Shown one piece after another: positions 10,685 through 22,091 of a stretch of 64,000 nt of DNA (position 1 is its first letter; every line of letters starts with the position of its first letter). A program made the position numbers and the translations under genes. Under the pieces are notes generated by a model that saw nothing but the letters and a program-made list of their open reading frames with translations, made no database searches and was not told where the DNA came from. The stretch covers positions 26,137-90,136 of the forward strand of contig JAMKCH010011737.1 in the NCBI GenBank assembly GCA_023653785.1. The letters run 5' to 3'. This DNA is from Ophioderma brevispina. Its lineage: Eukaryota; Echinodermata; Ophiuroidea; Amphilepidida; Ophiodermatidae.

Positions 10685-11520
10685 AGGTTTAAGGTGGGTT
10701 TCCGGCTTTAAAGGGGGGTGGTCCGGGTGGGTTTGGTTTGTTAAGGGGGGTTTGTCCGGGTTTAAGGGGGGTTTTGTACAGCTGTTTAAGGGGTTTGTGG
10801 GTTTAAGGGGGATGTTGGGGTTTAAGGGGGTTGTCTGGGTTTAAAGGGGCGTTTGTCCGGTTTTTTAAGGGGTGGTCTGGACTTAAGGGGGAAATTGTTG
10901 GGGTTTAAGGTGGTTGTGGGGGTTTTTTTTTAAAAAAGGGTTGTCCGGGTTTTGGTTAAGGGGGGGGGGATTCTTGTCTGGGGCCTTAAGGGGGCTTTAT
11001 GTTGTGGTTTTTTTTTTTTAAGGTGGGTTGCACGAGTTTAGGGGGGGTCCATGTTTAAGGGGGGGGTGGTGGGTTTAAGGGTTTAGGGGTGATTATTGGA
11101 TTTTTGGGTTTTTAAGGGGTGTTTTGGGTTTTTTTAGGGGTTTTGTTTGGCAACATAATACTGCGTATGCATGTGCCGGACGTGCACACATGCACGCGCA
11201 GGCGGATGTGGGTTATGGCATTGTGCGACGTTGCAAATGCGTTTTGTCCGGGTTTACGGCGGGGGGTGTGTTGTTAAGGGGGAGTGTGGGGTTTATTTAA
11301 GGTGTGTTCTTTGGAGGGTTTGGTTTAAGGTGGGTTGAGCGGGTTTAAGGGGGGGGGTGGAGGGGGTGGTAGGGGCTTTGTTAAGGCGTGGCTCATTTGT
11401 TGTTGAGGTTTAAGGTGGTTGCACGAGTTTATGGGGGTTGCCCAGGTTTAATGGGGGTGTTGGGTTTAGTGTAAGGGGGATTGTGGGTTTAAGGGGTGGT
11501 ATCTGCAGCTGATTATTTAA
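10685..11520 (+). repeat. TTTAAGGGGG-type simple-sequence tract
   Basis: About 835 bp of degenerate repeats built on (G)GTTTAAGGGGG with variable G and T run lengths. A short unrelated insert at about 11145-11225 holds TGTGC/GCACA palindromic words. The motif is near, but not, the metazoan telomeric TTAGGG. Run-length scatter could be real decay or sequencing error. Confidence 0.85.
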
Positions 11521-14284
11521 CAAATGTTTAAACCGCTTCCCGTCAGGGGGATATTTTGAGGGATTTAGCGGGTTCGGAGAACCGCCGAAGTGTATTTTTT
11601 GAAACTCGGACCAGATAGCGGCCAAAACAAGCATGGACAAAACAAATTTATTAACCCTTCAGGTCTAATACCATTCTTGCAGTACTCTCTTATTGGCTCA
11701 AGACATCATGGTTTTTATAGCAAGGAAAGAACTCAAAGTAGTAACCAATCAAAACCCAGACATTCTTACTAAAACCATTAAAATATTTAACACTGTCTCA
11801 TTGGCTAAATACATCAAATAACCCTACGTATGACCAATAAAAGCGGACGTGGTAGATTAGGTAGATTAAAGGGTTAAAGAATCTGAACAAATGCAGCAAT
11901 ACAGACTCTGACCCGCACGCCAAATTTGGCCAATTTGTGTAGGTCAAACCATGGGTGGTATGTTTGGCTGGCCCATACACACCCATGTTCAGTTCACAAA
12001 TAATTAATGTTAATAATACATGAGAGTTAAAAACCGAACCCTTAAGCCCATGATAGATTTCTTCCCGTAGCAAGTGAGCAATTTCTACTCGTGAGCATGC
12101 CATTATTAGAGCTTAATTTCGGTCCAAAATCCGGTTATGTGCACGCCATCGCGCGCTGCGAATGGAAGTATATCATGGCCTTCACAGAGGAGTGACTGTA
12201 CAAAATTTCAAGTGTTTTGGAATTAAAAAATATTGCGTGATAACCTATTACACATTGAGAATTTTTGTGAGTTTTTTAATTAAAGTTATATAAATGTTTC
12301 AGTCCCTTATGATTTACTTTGAGTTATTTTCGATTTGTATACTGTATGAAGGACTGTGTTTTATCAACGTTTGAAATTTAAGACTTCGTCAAATGTATTT
12401 TTTCCAAACTTGTTTTTATAGTTTGAACCTAAATAATTAGCGCAGTATCAGATTCTATAGGAATTTGAAGAGTAGGCTTATCACATATGTAATCAAATCA
12501 CACGTTTGTTTTTCCACAAAACTGGGTTGTGGGTGTCTGTGAGTGTCAGGCTCATATTTAGTAGCGAACACGGTAGATTAAATTGGAACGGCCACCCTAT
12601 AAACCCAATAATAGCAAAATTAAGGCTTTCTTTTTCACTCTCTCCATTGTGTGTACAGTAGGTATGACAATGGAAAACATTGGCCAAAAAGCTTTTCATT
12701 GCTCAATCTGCCAAAATGGCTCTTGTTAGCAGCATAACGTAGGAGTGATTTAGTGTTAATTTTGTCCATTAAGCTATCAAAAATATGCATCTGTAAAGTT
12801 TCAATTTGTGGGCAAATAACATGCGTTGGCAGGCTCTGGGGAGGATTGCATTTTTAACCATTTTGATTGTATTATAAAAAACACTGAATAGCCCTTGGGG
12901 CTGAGTATTCATTTTCAAACAGTACCAGAGATAGATAAAAAATCTAGTTTTATTAGGATTATTTTACAAACAGCTTGAAGGTACCACCAGACTAGAAAAG
13001 CAAGAGCATATGTTTAAAGCCTTTAAAAGCTAAAAGATGAAGTAAGCATACCTAAAGAAACTCACAACATGTTTTTAAGGGTTTTGGTTGATATTCTTAA
13101 ACCACTGTAAGTGTTTACGCTATTCATTGGTCTAGCCACGTGATATGAGATGATATCACATGCGTATACGCACTCCACGGGCCAATCAAAAAACCACATA
13201 GTAACAATGTGGACTGATCGATTTAAAAAGCTCCAGTAGTTCGTAGTTTAAATAAAAATCTACCATATTTTAGAAATATTGTTTTTTTCCTTTTTCTACT
13301 ATTGGGTTGTTTTCAATCAGGGTACCTCGGGCTAAACACTACAAGGTGACCATAAAACAATGTCTTGTACTTTTTCATAATGGACTTGACCCCACTTAAC
13401 AAAGACCACCAAGAACCTACCTACAGCTTCAAAGTGTGAAAACCATTGAAATTTGCTTGTTGATTAACAAAAAATATGTACATATGTATGGAAATTGCTT
13501 AAAATCACTGATATTTGAATGTAGGTTAAATTTGAGTAGATTCAGGCACATAATGCAAAAGAACATTTTGACAACATTAAACATTCGGAATAACATTTGA
13601 AGTAGGCATCAATATCCAGAAATCTTAAAAGAGTGTGCCATTTGGTAACATGTGTGTCAGTTTGAATTTAGGGTAAATCATAAAAAAAATTCCTCTCCCT
13701 ATTTTAGGCAATAACAGTCGGAAAATAAATGAAAGATGATGGTGATATTTTCTGTAAAAAATCTTGTTTATGTTCTAACATTTTAGTAAAACTTGGTTGG
13801 CTCCCATTTAAGTTTTCTTGTTTACATGATCAAATGTAGAAGTCAAGTTCTGTCAAAATCGTCCTTTCAAAAAACACAACGTTTCACTTACACAAAAATT
13901 GTTCCTGAAGACCTACCCACCTCTGGAATTTGGAAACATACTGATTGACTACCTATAATACAAAAACAATTTACTGAAAAATAATCAAAGCACTTTGTGT
14001 TTTTTTACTCCAAATGTAGAAATGAATTGAAATGTTCGGTCAAAATCTTGTATTCTCTGAAAATGAAATTTCAAAAACAACCATAAAAATGCATAAAGAA
14101 TGGTGATGCCTCAACAAATTTTGAAATTATCACTTCTTGGCTTGCCTACAATGCAAAAACATCAAATTGAAAAGATTCATAACACTTCATTTTTCACCCC
14201 AAATGAGACAGACAAGGTACCTGATTTGTAAAACAACCCCTAACATGCTTCCTATTTTGATGAAGAATGAGAAATTAAAGGTAT
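11521..14284. other. Long A+T-rich intron-like stretch
   Basis: No supported gene over 2.7 kb. Two strong acceptor-like sites (ending TTCTTGCAG near 11660 and TTTTCAATCAG near 13319) are followed by short open frames without good donors. Inverted CCAAT words flank a CACGTGATAT..ATATCACATG pair at about 13120-13190. The rest lacks obvious repeats, so this may be ordinary intron. Confidence 0.45.
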
Positions 14285-14900
14285 TGTTTTAGACTCTGCC
14301 GTGCGTCTATCATGTCATATTACACGTCGACAGCAATATTTTAGCGTAAAGCAACTCGGCTGCGCCTTGTTCTTTAATGAAGACCAAATTGTTAAATAAT
14401 TTGCATATTTGCACAGCATGAAACTAGCTAAGATGTGCACACAAATCACCAGTATAGTGTACAATACCTTTGCACAGGTTAAGATTTCATACGAATCACA
14501 TCTCTCCAATTAAAGGTTGTTAAATGGAGCCATTTTTAGCAGACAAATAAGCTGTTCCATTACCTGACCTGACCTGTTGTCAGTGGCTAAAACCGTCACC
14601 CCATCGGAGTTCTGATGAGGAGGGTAGGTGGGGTTTACCATGGTTAGAATGAAAAAAGAAGATATACCTACTCTAAGGGGTCAGCTCTGGAGAGCTAATG
14701 GCGGCCCGTAAGCACCATGCTGCTTGCGTTGGTTGCCCAAAGGCTAGGCCACCACCGAAAACTGGGATTGACGTCAGGAAGGGATCCGGTCAATTATCTT
14801 GTGCCTCCAATTAAATCCTCACACAGCAGTATTAGCAGAGTGTGAGGTTCGTCTCCGGCCACCCTCGTTAACGGGGACCAACACTGGATTTAAAAGTTTG
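14285..14900 (+). repeat. Probable dispersed repeat, family unknown
   Basis: GC-richer than its surroundings. It contains ACCTGACCTGACCTG (14569-14583), a GAGGAGGGTAGGTGGGG block and GACGTCAGGAAGGGATCCGG at about 14770. From memory the last motif resembles one common in the 3' regions of invertebrate non-LTR retrotransposons (GTCAGGAAGGGCATCCGG). There is no coding frame and no second copy in the window, so this is tentative. Confidence 0.35.
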
Positions 14901-15330
14901 GTATAACAAACTAATAGAGCTGTGGATGCAGCCATTGTTGCATGATGTTGTTTTCAAACAGCTCACAATATCTCTTTGTACAGGAGCTTAACGCATTGTG
15001 TTCGGTATCAATCTACAGTTGATATGCAAATTAACGCGTTACGCCCGGCCCCCACAGTGTCACGGAAGTGCGTGTTAGCGGTACGCTAGCGACGCGATGT
15101 GTTCGTTAGCAACTCTTGAATATGCGCAAAGTACACAGGTTGCAAACTGCCAAGCAACAAACAAGCCAAAACAACTATGTTTTCTTGAGATTTAAAAAAA
15201 AATATTGTTTAGGAAAGCTCTTTGTCGAACTGGGAAAACATTTTAGTGTATAAGGAGAATAATTATGTTCCGCTATAACACGATATTAATACGTTTTCAT
15301 ACAGAGGTTCGTTGTTGAAAGGGATTCAAA
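14901..15330. other. Non-coding stretch
   Basis: It contains a short CpG-rich patch (about 15030-15110) with GCGTTACGC and CGCTAGCG words. There is no ORF with splice borders and no repeat partner in the window. Confidence 0.35.
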
Positions 15331-15492
15331 CATGTTGTTACAGAGTGGTTCATCACAATCAACAAAGGTGCATCCCATGTGTCCGCGTATTTTTATCCGC
15401 GAGGCGGCTTTAGCCGCCTGAGCGGGATAAAAAATAGACGGACGCATCGGATACAGTTGTTGGTTTGGGATTAACCACAATGTTGTAACATG
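15331..15492. mobile_element. 162-bp near-complete foldback
   Basis: An imperfect palindrome centred at about 15410, where GAGGCGGCTT..AGCCGCCT forms the apex. The arms 15331-15410 and 15411-15492 pair along their whole length, including GTCCG..TATTTTTATCC near the apex and CATGTT..ACA at the base. There is almost no loop. It is a likely hairpin MITE; no target duplication is evident. Confidence 0.85.
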
Positions 15493-16160
15493 TTACTAAC
15501 AGTTCAAAAATAGATCCATTTTTGTGTGGAGAGCACAAAAGTTAGCATTGTAATTTCCTTACACATATGCCATTGACTTTGCAGAATAAAAGATGATATT
15601 TTTTTTGTTTGCGCCCCATCTCAGGGATGTTATCATTGGATGAGCATTCAAATTTTTGAGGATGGCACAGCTCGGCATCCCTACACCTCCCCACCCCCGC
15701 CACCGAACAAGCCCACTACTTGCACGCCACAGAAACTAAATGCTCTCTCACCCGCACAACCATACTTCTAAAATGGACAAACAAAGAAATCTCATCTCTT
15801 GATTCTCATTATTATTTAGACTTGTGTAATTTTTCGCTTTTTAAAAAGCATAATTTGTCAAAAATATATTCTCATTCTTTTGTTCTTCATTTAAAAATTG
15901 CACCTCTATTGAATTTAAACTAATGGTTCAATCCAAGGAACCAATGTTATCGCGTGGTGATCGTCACGTTGCGTAGATTGCATCGGACCACGCGACATGC
16001 ACGTCATAGATTCGACTACACCACAAAATTGCTGCACACATCCATCTGTTACCCAGTAAGGGATGAGCGGAACTTTGACCTAAACCAATAAAATTTCTTG
16101 TTAACATGATAAACCACGCCCACTGAATTATTAGAATTATTACACACTAACCGGACCGGG
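15493..16160. other. Non-coding stretch with one short hairpin
   Basis: GTCGCGTGGTCCG-type words at about 15950-15996 form a hairpin (TCGCGTGGTGATCG with CGGACCACGCGA). The rest is plain A+T-rich sequence. No gene. Confidence 0.4.
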
Positions 16161-16179
16161 TAGTTTTTTGCCGGCCGAC

Positions 16180-16480
16180 GGCCACAAATGCACGAAGGGC
16201 AATCTATTTTAGTTTTAACGGCCCAGATGACACGAGAGCAAAATTTTGGTTTCATTGCATCTCCGGCGTTTTCCCGGCAACAGGGAATAAGTAGCGTAAA
16301 GGTCAATAAGGCCCAGGGAATGCAACGAAAAACATCGCGTCATTTCCCGCCGAGAAGGCCCAGATGCAACGAAAACATCGCGTCATTTTCCCGGAAGACG
16401 GCCCAATGCAACGTGAGGAAACAAGCGCCATTTTCCGGAAAGACGACCCAGATGAAACGAGGAACATCACGTCAGGAATG
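16180..16480 (+). repeat. 44-bp minisatellite, block 1
   Basis: Degenerate units of about 44 bp with the core CATCGCGTCATTTTCCGG then GACGGCCCAGATGCAACGA. At least four are recognisable. The 99-codon + strand ORF here simply reads the units in drifting frames. Unit length varies by 1-3 bp, so it is not a coding repeat. Confidence 0.85.
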
Positions 16481-16569
16481 GCAATAGAAACAGGGATAAT
16501 AAATAAAATAAATAAATAATGGATGCGTACTTCACATTGATTGCCATGAAAATTTGTAGCATATAGTTC

Positions 16570-16645
16570 GCCAGTCCTACGTGGCGCTATTACGCTACAT
16601 TTCATAGTCGTGCGTGGCGCTTTACGCTAGTCATGCTCGGTGTAC
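16570..16645 (+). repeat. Short CGTGGCGCT duplication
   Basis: ACGTGGCGCTATTACGCTA and GCGTGGCGCTTTACGCTA lie about 34 bp apart, between the two minisatellite blocks. GTGGCGCTAT recurs at 16691. It is part of the spacer that splits the minisatellite. Confidence 0.6.
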
Positions 16646-16769
16646 GTCATGAATTCGTTATGCATAATTTAAAAGTAGCTTATCGAAAATGTGGCGCTAT
16701 CACCATCGAAATCGAACTTGGTTATGGGAATTGTACAACAGTGTCACCAGCCTGAAGAAAAGCATTGCG

Positions 16770-17060
16770 CCTTCTGCGGGCAAAACCGTCCGAAATGCAG
16801 TGAAACGCATCGAGCGGTCTTTCACGTATTGACGTCCAGGTGCACGAGGAAACATCGCGCCTCAACTTTTCGGGAAGGACGGACCAGATGCAACGAGGAA
16901 TAGCGTCATTTTCCGTAAAGACGGCACAAATGCAACGAGGGAAACATCGCGTCATTTCCGGTAAGACGGCCAAGATGCAATGAGGGCCAAGGAGAGTCAT
17001 TTCGCGACCAAAAAAATAGTGTTGACGGCCCGAGATGCAACGAGAACATTTTCCGACGGT
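16770..17060 (+). repeat. 44-bp minisatellite, block 2
   Basis: The same unit family as block 1 (AACGAGGAA..CGTCATTTTCCG..AGACGGC). About five units are visible, most diverged at the edges. Blocks 1 and 2 are separated by some 290 bp of other sequence holding an AAATAAATAAATAA run (from about 16497), so an insertion into one array is likely. Confidence 0.8.
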
Positions 17061-18389
17061 ACACGTTTCGTTGGCTCTTCATTGATCTCGGCCGCTTTTT
17101 AGGGTTAATGTTGTAATATTGGAACCACGAACCAAATGTCCCTCCAAATTCATAATTTCCCTCCAAGGAGCTTCCCAGATTTTCTTTTATGGGCATGCAC
17201 AAAATAACCATTTATTGTTGATTAACATGGGCAAAAATGTCAAAAATACTAAGTATAAAATTTTTTGAAAAGCAATCTTGTCATCATAATTTTGAATGTC
17301 GTTTATACAGATTGCTTGTGGTCGGGAAATTAAGAAACCGAAAAAATCTATGGGTTGCGAGTGGGAAGACGGGCCACGGTGCCGCCAACCATAGTGTGTA
17401 CCAGCCGTAGGACAGATAACAGATGAAGTAGAATGACCCTGCAGATGAAGGGAATGGAAAGTAGTGACATTGTGCCAGCAGCAGTACCAAGGTTAGGAAT
17501 GAGTATTCCTATATTTACACATGCAGATTCTTCTTCGGAGTACCTAGGCGTGTGGGCTATACTATACTATACCACCAAATAGGCATGCCTCATAAACAGT
17601 GCGAACTGATATTGAATAATGTAGGTGCAAGCGGCGCAGTGTGTGATTAGGCACGCATGATTCTATGCAAACGCACCCGAGTAATGTGGTACTTTTACGC
17701 GTGGGATGAACGATAACAAACCGAATAATTTCTTCTGCCAATTGGTGGTAATCAAAGTATAGGTAGGTGCCTCTACAGCAACCAAAGTGAGTTCTGTATA
17801 TCCGGTTTCACTTGCCGGTTCTTAGCCTTATAGGGCCCTCATTGCGCAGTATTCAATTCACGTTGCAAAAAATGCACATACTTTTTAACAACCTCGTTTG
17901 AATTTTAATTTCATTAGAGGTGAAAACAAATTCGTTGTAGGCCGTTTTGACAGCCTTTTTGACCATTTTTGGATTATTTCAGGCATGAAGTGAGGCATTT
18001 CCAAAATGTGCATGTTTATTCGTAACTAGCGGCTTCAATCGTCTTCTGCTATCCACTTGGGTTTTTAAAAAAAATATGGCCCACATTTTGTTCAAGTTTA
18101 GATGGCGGCTATGGGAATCGTCACCTCCAAAAATGGCCCCCGCCCTATGACTTGCGCCACGCATAGACAGCCCTAGGCTGTGATTTAAAATGGCTTATGC
18201 TATAATCTCTAAGTTTTGAAGTATTCACCAGCTCAGTTTGTTGTTGGGTTGGTCATACCTGACTACGATGCATCCAAGATGAATCTTAAACAATAGGAGC
18301 ATTTGATTAATGGCATATAAGACGTTTTCTCCCACCTTTGGCAATGTTTATCACCCTTCTTGAAAAGATGAGGAGGAGGGTGCGCATGT
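17061..18389. other. Non-coding stretch
   Basis: No repeat partner or spliced ORF found. Minus-strand ORFs of 60-70 codons are short and unremarkable. Confidence 0.4.
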
Positions 18390-18490
18390 CCGTATGTGTG
18401 TGGTGTTCCATTTTGGTTAGTTTTTCGTTTTTGTTGGCATCTCCGACGAAAAATTTTAAGTCCGTTAAACCCAGACTTGGGGTTAAGGTG
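18390..18490 (+). repeat. Fragment of the TGTTCCATTTTGGTTAG repeat
   Basis: The block GTGTTCCATTTTGGTTAG followed by a (T)CATCTCC block recurs at 59731 and 60051. It is a dispersed non-coding repeat, class unknown. Confidence 0.55.
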
Positions 18491-19159
18491 CAGTGGGTGT
18501 TTCTTCATATGGGAGGCATGTCAACGCGTCATCTGAGGTCATGTTCCAGACTGCCATCTTGCCAGGGGGATGACGCAAAGTTTACTGACAGTATTTTTTG
18601 TGTTTTGCCGGCGGCTTGCGATGGGCGTGTCTGTGTTATATGAGGCTGTCTGTGTAGGTGTGGTAAGAATGTTAACCTTGTTTTAGTTTTACGTATGAAT
18701 TGACCCATTATCTTATCCTTGGTCTAAAAACCATGGTTGTATGTTCGGATAGTACTAGGGAGTTACAAAAAATTGTACTTTCCATAGTTATGAGGCATGT
18801 GCAGTCAAACTTTTTTTGCAAACCATTCTTGTAGAGTAGTTAGTAAGCAAAAGGTATATTTCTTCTTATTCGGTTTGCTTTTCGGTTGGAAGAAAGTGTT
18901 TTTTGATCAGAAGGATTTTTTAAATTGAATAAAGGTTTTTTAGATGTTCTTTAATTTCACTCTATCTTTTAGACCCAGATTTCAGGAAGGAAGCTTGGGC
19001 AAGTTAATAAGAAGTAGCTTTTGGTAATTATACATGAAAATGTGTAGTGCATCTACATGATGGCATTTCATACAAAATTTCATGTTTAGTGTAATAATGA
19101 ATTTTTAACCAGGGCAGTGCATTTAAACAGACAAATTTTGCAGGCCCTTTTCTACTCCC
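18491..19159. other. Non-coding stretch
   Basis: An acceptor-like tract ending CCAGATTTCAG at about 18983 precedes a 13-codon open frame with a weak donor (GTAATT). It is too short to call. Confidence 0.35.
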
Positions 19160-19470
19160 CCAACCTAATATTTTTGTTTCGTCTGCAAGAATTGCAGAAG
19201 GCACATAAGGATTACTCTGGTCGTATGTGTGTGTGTGTGTATCTGTGCGTGTGTGTCTGTGTGTGGTCAAAATGTTAACACTTAAAATATTGCATGCCGT
19301 ATGAGTTCCATAAGGGCTACGATGATGTAACTTGGTGGAAAGGAGGGGAGGGGTGGGGTGACATTTTGGTGACCTCATGTGATCTTGCTGACCTCATGTG
19401 ACCTTTGGCCCCCTAAACCAACCGTGACGGCAGACGACACTCGTGGTCCGGGACCGCGATGTATTTTTTA
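19160..19470 (+). mobile_element. AGGTCA-bearing repeat, divergent copy
   Basis: It begins with a stem-loop word (CTGCAAGAATTGCAG) followed by GGCACATAAGGATTACT, passes through a TG-rich run (19226-19262) and ends GACGGCAGACGACAC..CGATGTATTTTTT. The order matches the copies at 19877, 48097 and 50025. Inverted AGGTCA words (TGACCTCATGTGACCTTTG) are present. A further 5' fragment of a variant hairpin follows at 19476-19560. Confidence 0.6.
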
Positions 19471-19876
19471 ATGTGGGCTGCCAGCAAAGCTGGCAGGACC
19501 ACTTTGCTTTGCAATCTGATGTGCGTGTGGCTGTGTGCATGTATGTTTGGTATGTGTTACTAAAATGTAAGTTTCTTGTGGAGTGGCCTACAGCTTATAT
19601 TCTTTGAATAAAGCAAGCACGAAAGCCGAGATCCACGAAATTCTAGTTGTTTATGTGGGCTCCCAACATATAGATTTCCATCGTTAATTACTCCGTCCGG
19701 ATGCATAGATGAATGATGTATGTTTCTCGTCAACCAAAAAGTTAAACCTTCTCTGAGCCAAATGTAGTGACTTATTTGCTCTATGGGTAATGGTGGATGG
19801 AATTCAAGCATGTCGCCTGAGCAACACAGCCACCTGCATGAATGTGTGCATATGAATTGTAACAATTTTGTTGTGT

Positions 19877-20350
19877 CTCCCTGCCTTAAGGCAGGGAGAC
19901 ACATAGGGATCACTTTGTCCACTGTTGTTTTTCTGTTGCTGTCTGGGTGTGTTGTGAAAAACAGTTTTACATTTTACCTGTACAATCTGCATACTTAAAA
20001 TGGATTTAACCAAACTTGAGTCCACTGGTGCAAAGTGAAATCCCTCATTTGTCGATGATGTCAAAGGTAAGGTCCCATACTAAGGTCCACAGCTCCATAC
20101 ATAAAGGTCACAGCCAATACTAAGGTCAAAACGGCATGTGGATGTCAAGTTGTAAGACTAAGCTGAAAATGGAAAATTGACCTGAATTGAAAATTTCAAT
20201 ATGGAACCAAACTTGGTTCATGGATATTACACGCAACCCTTATTTGTTTTGAGGTTCAAAGGTCACATGTCTAGGTCAAAGGTCATGAGCCTATCATTCC
20301 AAACCCCAACGCAGTTTACACAAGGGTCCGAGGACTGCGATGTATTTTTG
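19877..20350 (+). mobile_element. AGGTCA-bearing repeat with TTAA hairpin
   Basis: The 5' end is a perfect hairpin with loop TTAA (CCTGCCTTAAGGCAGG), then AGACACATAGGGATCACTT. It is followed by blocks shared with the copies at 48097 and 51785 (GAAAATTGACCT, AAATTGAAAA, GGTCAAAGGTCA). The 3' end reads GTCCGAGGACTGCGATGTATTT. A perfect AGGTCA direct repeat with 1-bp spacing lies at 20273-20285. No ORF. It is a non-autonomous element of unknown class. Confidence 0.75.
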
Positions 20351-20648
20351 TGGATTGGATGTATTAATAGACCATAGTTTATTTGAACATAACAGCTAAT
20401 TGCTATAGGTGTTGTAGCAACACATACGTTTTTCCCGCTATTTCGAAAGTGTTTTGCCCAGCTAAATCAGCTAACAATTCCAAAGTATAAATACGGAGGC
20501 AAAGATGACATGAAAATGACAAAATTTGAATCAAATGTTTATCATTTGTCTCTGGGGCTATATTCCAGGGTATCATGACATTGACATATAGGGAGATCCT
20601 GAAGAGTATGGTAACTGGCATGGTGGAGTAAGAAGTGTACTAAAATTT

Positions 20649-20832
20649 AGAGAATAAGGTATGATTTTGGGAACCGTTACTCCTCTTTACGACGAATTGA
20701 ACCCAGGCGATACCATTATGTAAGTGGAGAACGAGGCCGGAGCCAAGTTCTCTTCCACCAAAATATTGGTCCCAAGCCGGGTTCCAATTCGTCTTAAATA
20801 AGTAACCGGTTCAAAATCATACCTTTATTCTC
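20649..20832. mobile_element. Foldback MITE, 58-bp arms
   Basis: The arms 20649-20706 and 20775-20832 are inverted repeats sharing GAGAATAAGGTATGATTTTG and ACGAATTG.AACCC. The loop of about 68 bp has no ORF. No target duplication is clear. Confidence 0.85.
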
Positions 20833-21466
20833 ATTCTCACCAGCGTTATCATTTATGGTCATCTTTAACCCAATTTCGCGATGCTTTACGGCTTACATAC
20901 ACAAAAAATTAACTCTCTAGCCACCACCCAGTGACAAAACAATCGAACAACCCTTGAACGCAATGACGCATCATACGCAACGAGACGAAACTTTGGCAGG
21001 CGCGCGCGAATGCAGCAACCCGCGGTAATGCCCGAGCGCTTCAAAACCTAAAAATAACTTCATACGCAGCGCGTACTACCTGGGTTTTCTTCATTAAACG
21101 AATTAACCCGGGCCTCACCCAATTACCATGGTTACATTTCAACAGCTGTTTAAGGATATTAGTTATTGCTTGCTTTGTGTGTGTTCTGGCATTGAAGTGG
21201 CCCTATACTAATCTTTGGTTTGCAACATATCTGATTCTCCAGCATATCACTCCCATCAATTTGAGATGCACGTACTGATAATCCAAAACAAAAGTATGCT
21301 GAGTGATCTGATCTTCTTTACTAACCCTCATAAGTCCAACTATTTTGTTGACATATGAAAAAGAGACAATTTCTAATACCACATACTTACTTTTGATAGC
21401 AACACCATTGGTGTCCTGAGAATGGTCAAATCCTTGAACTCAATTTTGTAATTTCTTAATCAACAG
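20833..21466. other. Non-coding stretch
   Basis: A CpG-rich patch lies at about 20940-21080. On the minus strand an open frame of roughly 70 codons runs from about 21437 down to 21215 without an early ATG. It has a donor-like AAAGTAAGTA near its start but no paired acceptor. I do not call it. Confidence 0.35.
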
Positions 21467-21608
21467 CACTTCTCCAGTGCCTCTGATGCGTAAAAGAGGT
21501 AAAAAGAGAAGCCTCTCGGAGAAAGGACCGGAGAGAAATGGGGGAGGAGAAAGAAAAGCTTCCAAAGATGCAACTACTACCGTAGTTAACACAATCATGG
21601 ATAGATGA
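21467..21608 (+). CDS. Weak candidate exon, Lys/Ser-rich
   Basis: The acceptor TTTCTTAATCAACAG ends at 21466. One frame is then open for 46 codons to a TGA at 21606, beginning TSPVPLMRKRGKKRSLSEK. A possible donor (AAAGAG then GTAAAA) lies inside at 21499, which would give a short 32-bp exon ending one base into a codon. That phase matches the entry of the candidate at 27084. The peptide is basic and low in complexity, so purine-rich DNA could produce it by chance. Confidence 0.28.
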
Positions 21609-22091
21609 AGAAATAGTGAGACTTAAGCGACAATGGTAATTTGAAACAAAGTGCGCCCTCTTCTAGATTTTCAAAAGTGATATTTTTGCATGGTTGAAAG
21701 CTTTTATATACATACCCTAACTGAAATTATTATTAAGACCAAATCGCTGTGGCTTATGGGTAAGGGTAAACAGAACGGACAAGTTAAATGGTGTGTAACC
21801 CAAGAAAAACACACGTTGAGTTGACTCTCACGGCATGCCCACTTGTTTGACCGGTCTGTGAACCTTGTGGTTTTAATATAATGATTACGAGTCTAGAATT
21901 TCATTGTAATAGACACATTTGTTGATGACGTTACGGTAAATTAAAGTTATTTCCAAACAAATTCCCTGGATGTCTTTTAGCCTCATATTAATGTTCCGAT
22001 CTGTTTTTGGGTAGTTATTTATGTGTAAAATTATAAAGATATTCTTCCAATGGCGGGACTATTAGGCGAAGGCCAGCCATCACCATTTAGC

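Noticed and set aside
10685..11520. Telomere or interstitial telomeric repeat
   Set aside because: The unit is TTTAAGGGGG-like and irregular. No run of TTAGGG was seen.
13100..13200. Possible promoter with CCAAT and E-box words
   Set aside because: The motifs are short and inverted, no gene start follows, and A+T-rich DNA yields such words often.
16188..16487. 99-codon ORF with apparent repeated peptide
   Set aside because: It reads the 44-bp minisatellite in drifting frames. Unit length is not a stable multiple of three.
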